From contig NZ_WPIN01000020.1 of NCBI RefSeq assembly GCF_009754945.1, positions 91,945-155,944 of the forward strand: 64,000 nt of DNA, written 5' to 3'. The stretch comes from Spirosoma arboris (GTDB lineage: Bacteria > Bacteroidota > Bacteroidia > Cytophagales > Spirosomataceae). Made by a program: the position numbers and the translations under genes. Positions 62,401 to 64,000 of this stretch are shown one piece after another (position 1 is the stretch's first letter; the number at the start of each line of letters is the position of its first letter). The notes below the pieces were generated by a model. It had not been told where the DNA came from, searched no databases, and saw nothing but the letters and a program-made list of their open reading frames with translations.

Positions 62401-63899
62401 CTGGAATAGGTACACTCGCATTGGCTACTAATGGTACCTATACATTCACACCTGTAGCTGGCGCAACTGGGCCGGTCGACTTCTCGTACACGACCACCGA
62501 CAATGGCTCTCCATCAGTCTCTGCGAATGGAACGCTGCACATATTGATCAAGCCGTTTAATCCAAATCCGGATTTCAACGTCACTGACATTAATGTACCA
62601 GCCCCAGGTAATGTAAAAACCAATGACGTGGTACCTGTTGGGACCACGTATGGTCCAACCGCTACGCTAACCAGTTCGCCTGGTGGTTCCAGTACTACCT
62701 TGACATTGACCTCAACGGGTAGTTATACCTTCACGGCAGGTACACCAGGAGTATACACCTATAGTGTTCCTGTTTGTGTGACTGGAACGCCCCCTGTATG
62801 CACAACCCAGACGCTGACTATTACAGTGGTTGATCCGGATGTTACTACGAATAACCCTGTCGCAAATCCTGATTTCGCGACGACTACAGGAGCACCTAGT
62901 AGCCCGACGGCGGTTACGGTTAACATTAAAGCCAACGATGGGCCTGGTAATCCGGGAGGTGCGTTACAAAATCCGACTATCCCTACGCAGCCTGCTCATG
63001 GTAGTGCCAGTATTGACGGGAGTGGTAATCTAGTGTATACCCCAACGGCTGGTTATTATGGAACCGATATCGTAACCTATCAGATCTGCGAAACACCAAG
63101 TACGCCTGCATGTGCTACGGCCACTGTGACAATTACGGTGAACGCCCCTGGCAGTCCGGCTACTGTATCGGCCAATGATGATTATATTTCCACGGGAGGG
63201 AGTCCTGCCAGTGGTAATGTACTCACCAATGATTTAGGAAGTGGACTATCAGTATCGAATGACGGAACGACCGTAACCTCATCGGGTACACTGGTCTTGA
63301 CATCTTCGGGAAGCTACACGTTCACCCCAGCTCCTGGAGCTACAGGGCCGGTCGACTTCACATATACAGCCTGTGATAATAACACGCCTTCAACTTGCGC
63401 CAGTGCAACGCTGCATGTTCTGATTAATCTGATTGTTCCAGATTTAACACCGACTATCGATATGCCTCAGGCGAACTTTGGCTCAACAGCACCTAATAAT
63501 GCTAGAGACTTTGTTGTCAATATTCAGGAACTCGCCGGGCAATCTACCTCTAGCGGTAACGTCGCCATTACCATAACAGCACCTAAAGGGTATACTTTAT
63601 CGTATTCCAATGCAATTACCAGTATCAATATTACGGATGGTACCAGTAATCCAGTAGCTGTGGATAATACCAAATGGACGGTGGTCAGTACCGATGGTGA
63701 GCAAATTTCACTGAAGATTAATACTGGGCAATTTATTGCCGCTAACACTACGGCTAAGCTTGGTTTTACCATTACCCGAACTACGGCTAATGCAGGAAGC
63801 GCATCAAATATTACAGTTAATGTGAACGATGATGTTTCTCATACGTACGATGGAAATCCGTTAAATAATGTTTATGCCAGAATTATATCTGGTTTGTAA
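59448..63899 (+). CDS. Large secreted repeat protein, surface or matrix component
   Basis: The 1483-residue protein has a signal peptide (LIWATICLLLAISPNVFAQ). Residues 40-735 are four related units of about 170-180 residues, each carrying a YPVGTFAGF-type motif and ending in a YxAVxEKFC-like segment. From residue 743 onward are tandem Ig/cadherin-like modules: two copies of a DFNVT...NVKTND module 297 residues apart, with VANPD/NVKANDGPGNPGG modules between. The last 140 residues (from TIDMPQANFGST) are a different domain. I see no type IX sorting domain. It is rich in Thr, Ser, Gly and Asn and very poor in Lys and Arg. The role is unknown; adhesion or matrix is inferred. Confidence 0.8.
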   Translation: MEQISTPSLRRGMPRLIWATICLLLAISPNVFAQQSSATCNTFIPLTSSAFNSLSVTSSTHLAGLPPAQVDDFSSKGNLIDASTTNTADYSFLIAGSAFIEVKDNAATGADVYPAGTYAGFVISDNTLLSAFGTTTISTYLGNTPQESFPVSSLLSTGLLSGQAKVGFITTKNFDRIRVSFSALGAGTVTVYYAVVERFCTSQALACNTPSAMNNPTYATAVSAANTGFSGVNVATISDPDNAVSSSTTDAASIDLLVSAGSASFAIKDQVTDYPVGTFAGLDISNPGLVNIGALSGVTISTYLNGAFTGQSVSGANLLSVGSSLLSGTGRQTLGFIATAAFDEIKLTVTGVNVAGVTNIYGAVFEKFCAGPSLDCADNTIPKNTITPLVNPASPVYVNGANTGFDGVACVGCSLNNSENIVDATTTNSATLVLTAGVATTASVGVANALDTYPVNSFAGFDIETNALLSANVLSIAVITLYNNGSAVQTSLNNGLIVGAASSPLLNGRSRQYVGVVANVPYDEVKISFVNLVNADLGTINIYNAVFEKTCAAVIACNTAYNLSNPTFPVVIDNANTGVSGVVSAGTTVENPWNVVSASPTDFAKINTTGIVGSVASIAVLDPISTYPVGTFAGFAVQKVTGILALDLFARLTVSTYNNGVFAESRSGVGLLDLSITLFGTTSQFFNVGFVTTKPFDEIKISVAPLVGVAALSALGGSLNVFGAFVDTRTSTGGGLVCALTTNPDFNVTNKNVPAKGNVKTNDIVPVGTTYGPAPASTTQPAGSSPSLTVNSDGTYTFVSATPGVYVYNVPVCGAGLSGTGCATETLTITVLDPTVNTNKPVANPDVASMLGSDTNPSPVTINVKANDGPGNPGGTLGTPTIATAPANGSATVDGSGNVIYTPAAGFYGTDMLTYTVCETPGTSLCASATVTITVSATGSPNTTLAADDYVSTYQGTPVSGNVKTNDTDPEGDTQTITAQNRTIPGIGTLALATNGTYTFTPVAGATGPVDFSYTTTDNGSPSVSANGTLHILIKPFNPNPDFNVTDINVPAPGNVKTNDVVPVGTTYGPTATLTSSPGGSSTTLTLTSTGSYTFTAGTPGVYTYSVPVCVTGTPPVCTTQTLTITVVDPDVTTNNPVANPDFATTTGAPSSPTAVTVNIKANDGPGNPGGALQNPTIPTQPAHGSASIDGSGNLVYTPTAGYYGTDIVTYQICETPSTPACATATVTITVNAPGSPATVSANDDYISTGGSPASGNVLTNDLGSGLSVSNDGTTVTSSGTLVLTSSGSYTFTPAPGATGPVDFTYTACDNNTPSTCASATLHVLINLIVPDLTPTIDMPQANFGSTAPNNARDFVVNIQELAGQSTSSGNVAITITAPKGYTLSYSNAITSINITDGTSNPVAVDNTKWTVVSTDGEQISLKINTGQFIAANTTAKLGFTITRTTANAGSASNITVNVNDDVSHTYDGNPLNNVYARIISGL

Positions 63900-63906
63900 A
63901 GTTTTT

Positions 63907-63944
63907 CTTGCCCCAAATGTCTTTTTTTAGATCTTTGGGGCAAG
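63907..63944 (+). terminator. Terminator of the large repeat-protein gene
   Basis: CTTGCCCCAAA and TTTGGGGCAAG (63907-63917, 63934-63944) form a perfect 11-bp stem. The loop contains a T-run rather than the 3' flank. It starts 8 bases after the stop codon. Confidence 0.75.
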
Positions 63945-63988
63945 TTAGTATCCCGCTACAGAATTCTCTAAACTTTGTATTCACGATT

Positions 63989-64000
63989 ATGACCAGAAAG
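63989..64000 (+). CDS. Possible start of the next gene
   Basis: ATG ACC AGA AAG (MTRK) begins at 63989 and the window ends four codons later. An AACTTTGTAT sequence 15 bases upstream only roughly resembles the -7 box. There is too little sequence to say what it encodes. Confidence 0.3.

Noticed and set aside
62438..62647. Antisense frames within the large repeat gene
   Set aside because: They arise from the biased, repeat-rich coding sequence of the plus-strand gene.

Overview
The window is a chromosomal segment of a Gram-negative Bacteroidota bacterium, most likely of the Cytophagales and Spirosoma-like. The evidence is a SusC/SusD pair, DUF3078 and glycoamylase-type proteins, a divided dcw cluster with a PASTA-containing FtsI, DNPR-type (meso-diaminopimelate) MurE, and several good matches to the Bacteroidota -7 promoter box TAnnTTTG. 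The species call is inference; the phylum call is firm. I see no rRNA, tRNA, CRISPR array, insertion sequence or prophage.

Layout. 1-11.4 kb: the end of a nuoC gene, an M1 peptidase, a DinB protein, a D-aminoacylase, a divergent MFS transporter/trehalase pair, an outer-membrane protein, a UPF0323-like lipoprotein and glpD. 11.6-13.5 kb: hicB with a frameshifted hicA directly upstream of ffh. 13.5-18.2 kb: two tandem DUF418 membrane proteins, a YrdC-like protein and an AlkD-like repair protein. 18.3-39.4 kb (all minus strand): the division and cell-wall cluster in two blocks. These are ftsL-ftsI-murE-mraY and murD-ftsW-murG-murC-ftsQ-ftsA-ftsZ. Between them lie the ribosomal genes rplM-rpsI-rpsB-tsf and a module made of an ECF sigma factor, a 67-residue protein, an MscS-type channel, a DUF3078 protein and mscL. 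mraZ and rsmH are not next to ftsL. 39.4-45.8 kb: an M28 peptidase, a DUF3431 protein, an S9 prolyl oligopeptidase and a lipoprotein joining a c-type haem site to FG-GAP repeats. 45.8-59.2 kb: a polysaccharide utilisation locus with two glycoamylase-fold (GH144-like) enzymes, a LamG lipoprotein, SusD, SusC, a divergent one-polypeptide membrane regulator and a Tat-exported Gfo/Idh/MocA oxidoreductase. A beta-1,2-glucan substrate is plausible but inferred. 59.4-63.9 kb: a 1483-residue secreted repeat protein.

The most unusual structure is not a gene. About a dozen intergenic spacers are filled almost end to end by long inverted repeats. Their arms are 12-31 bp and are built from short repeated words that differ from locus to locus. 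They sit inside operons, between convergent genes and even between divergent genes. At murG and murD one arm runs into the gene and supplies the last codons of the protein. Two further points deserve follow-up: the apparent membrane-anchored ECF sigma factor translationally linked to a mechanosensitive channel, and the broken HicA toxin beside an intact HicB just ahead of the essential gene ffh.
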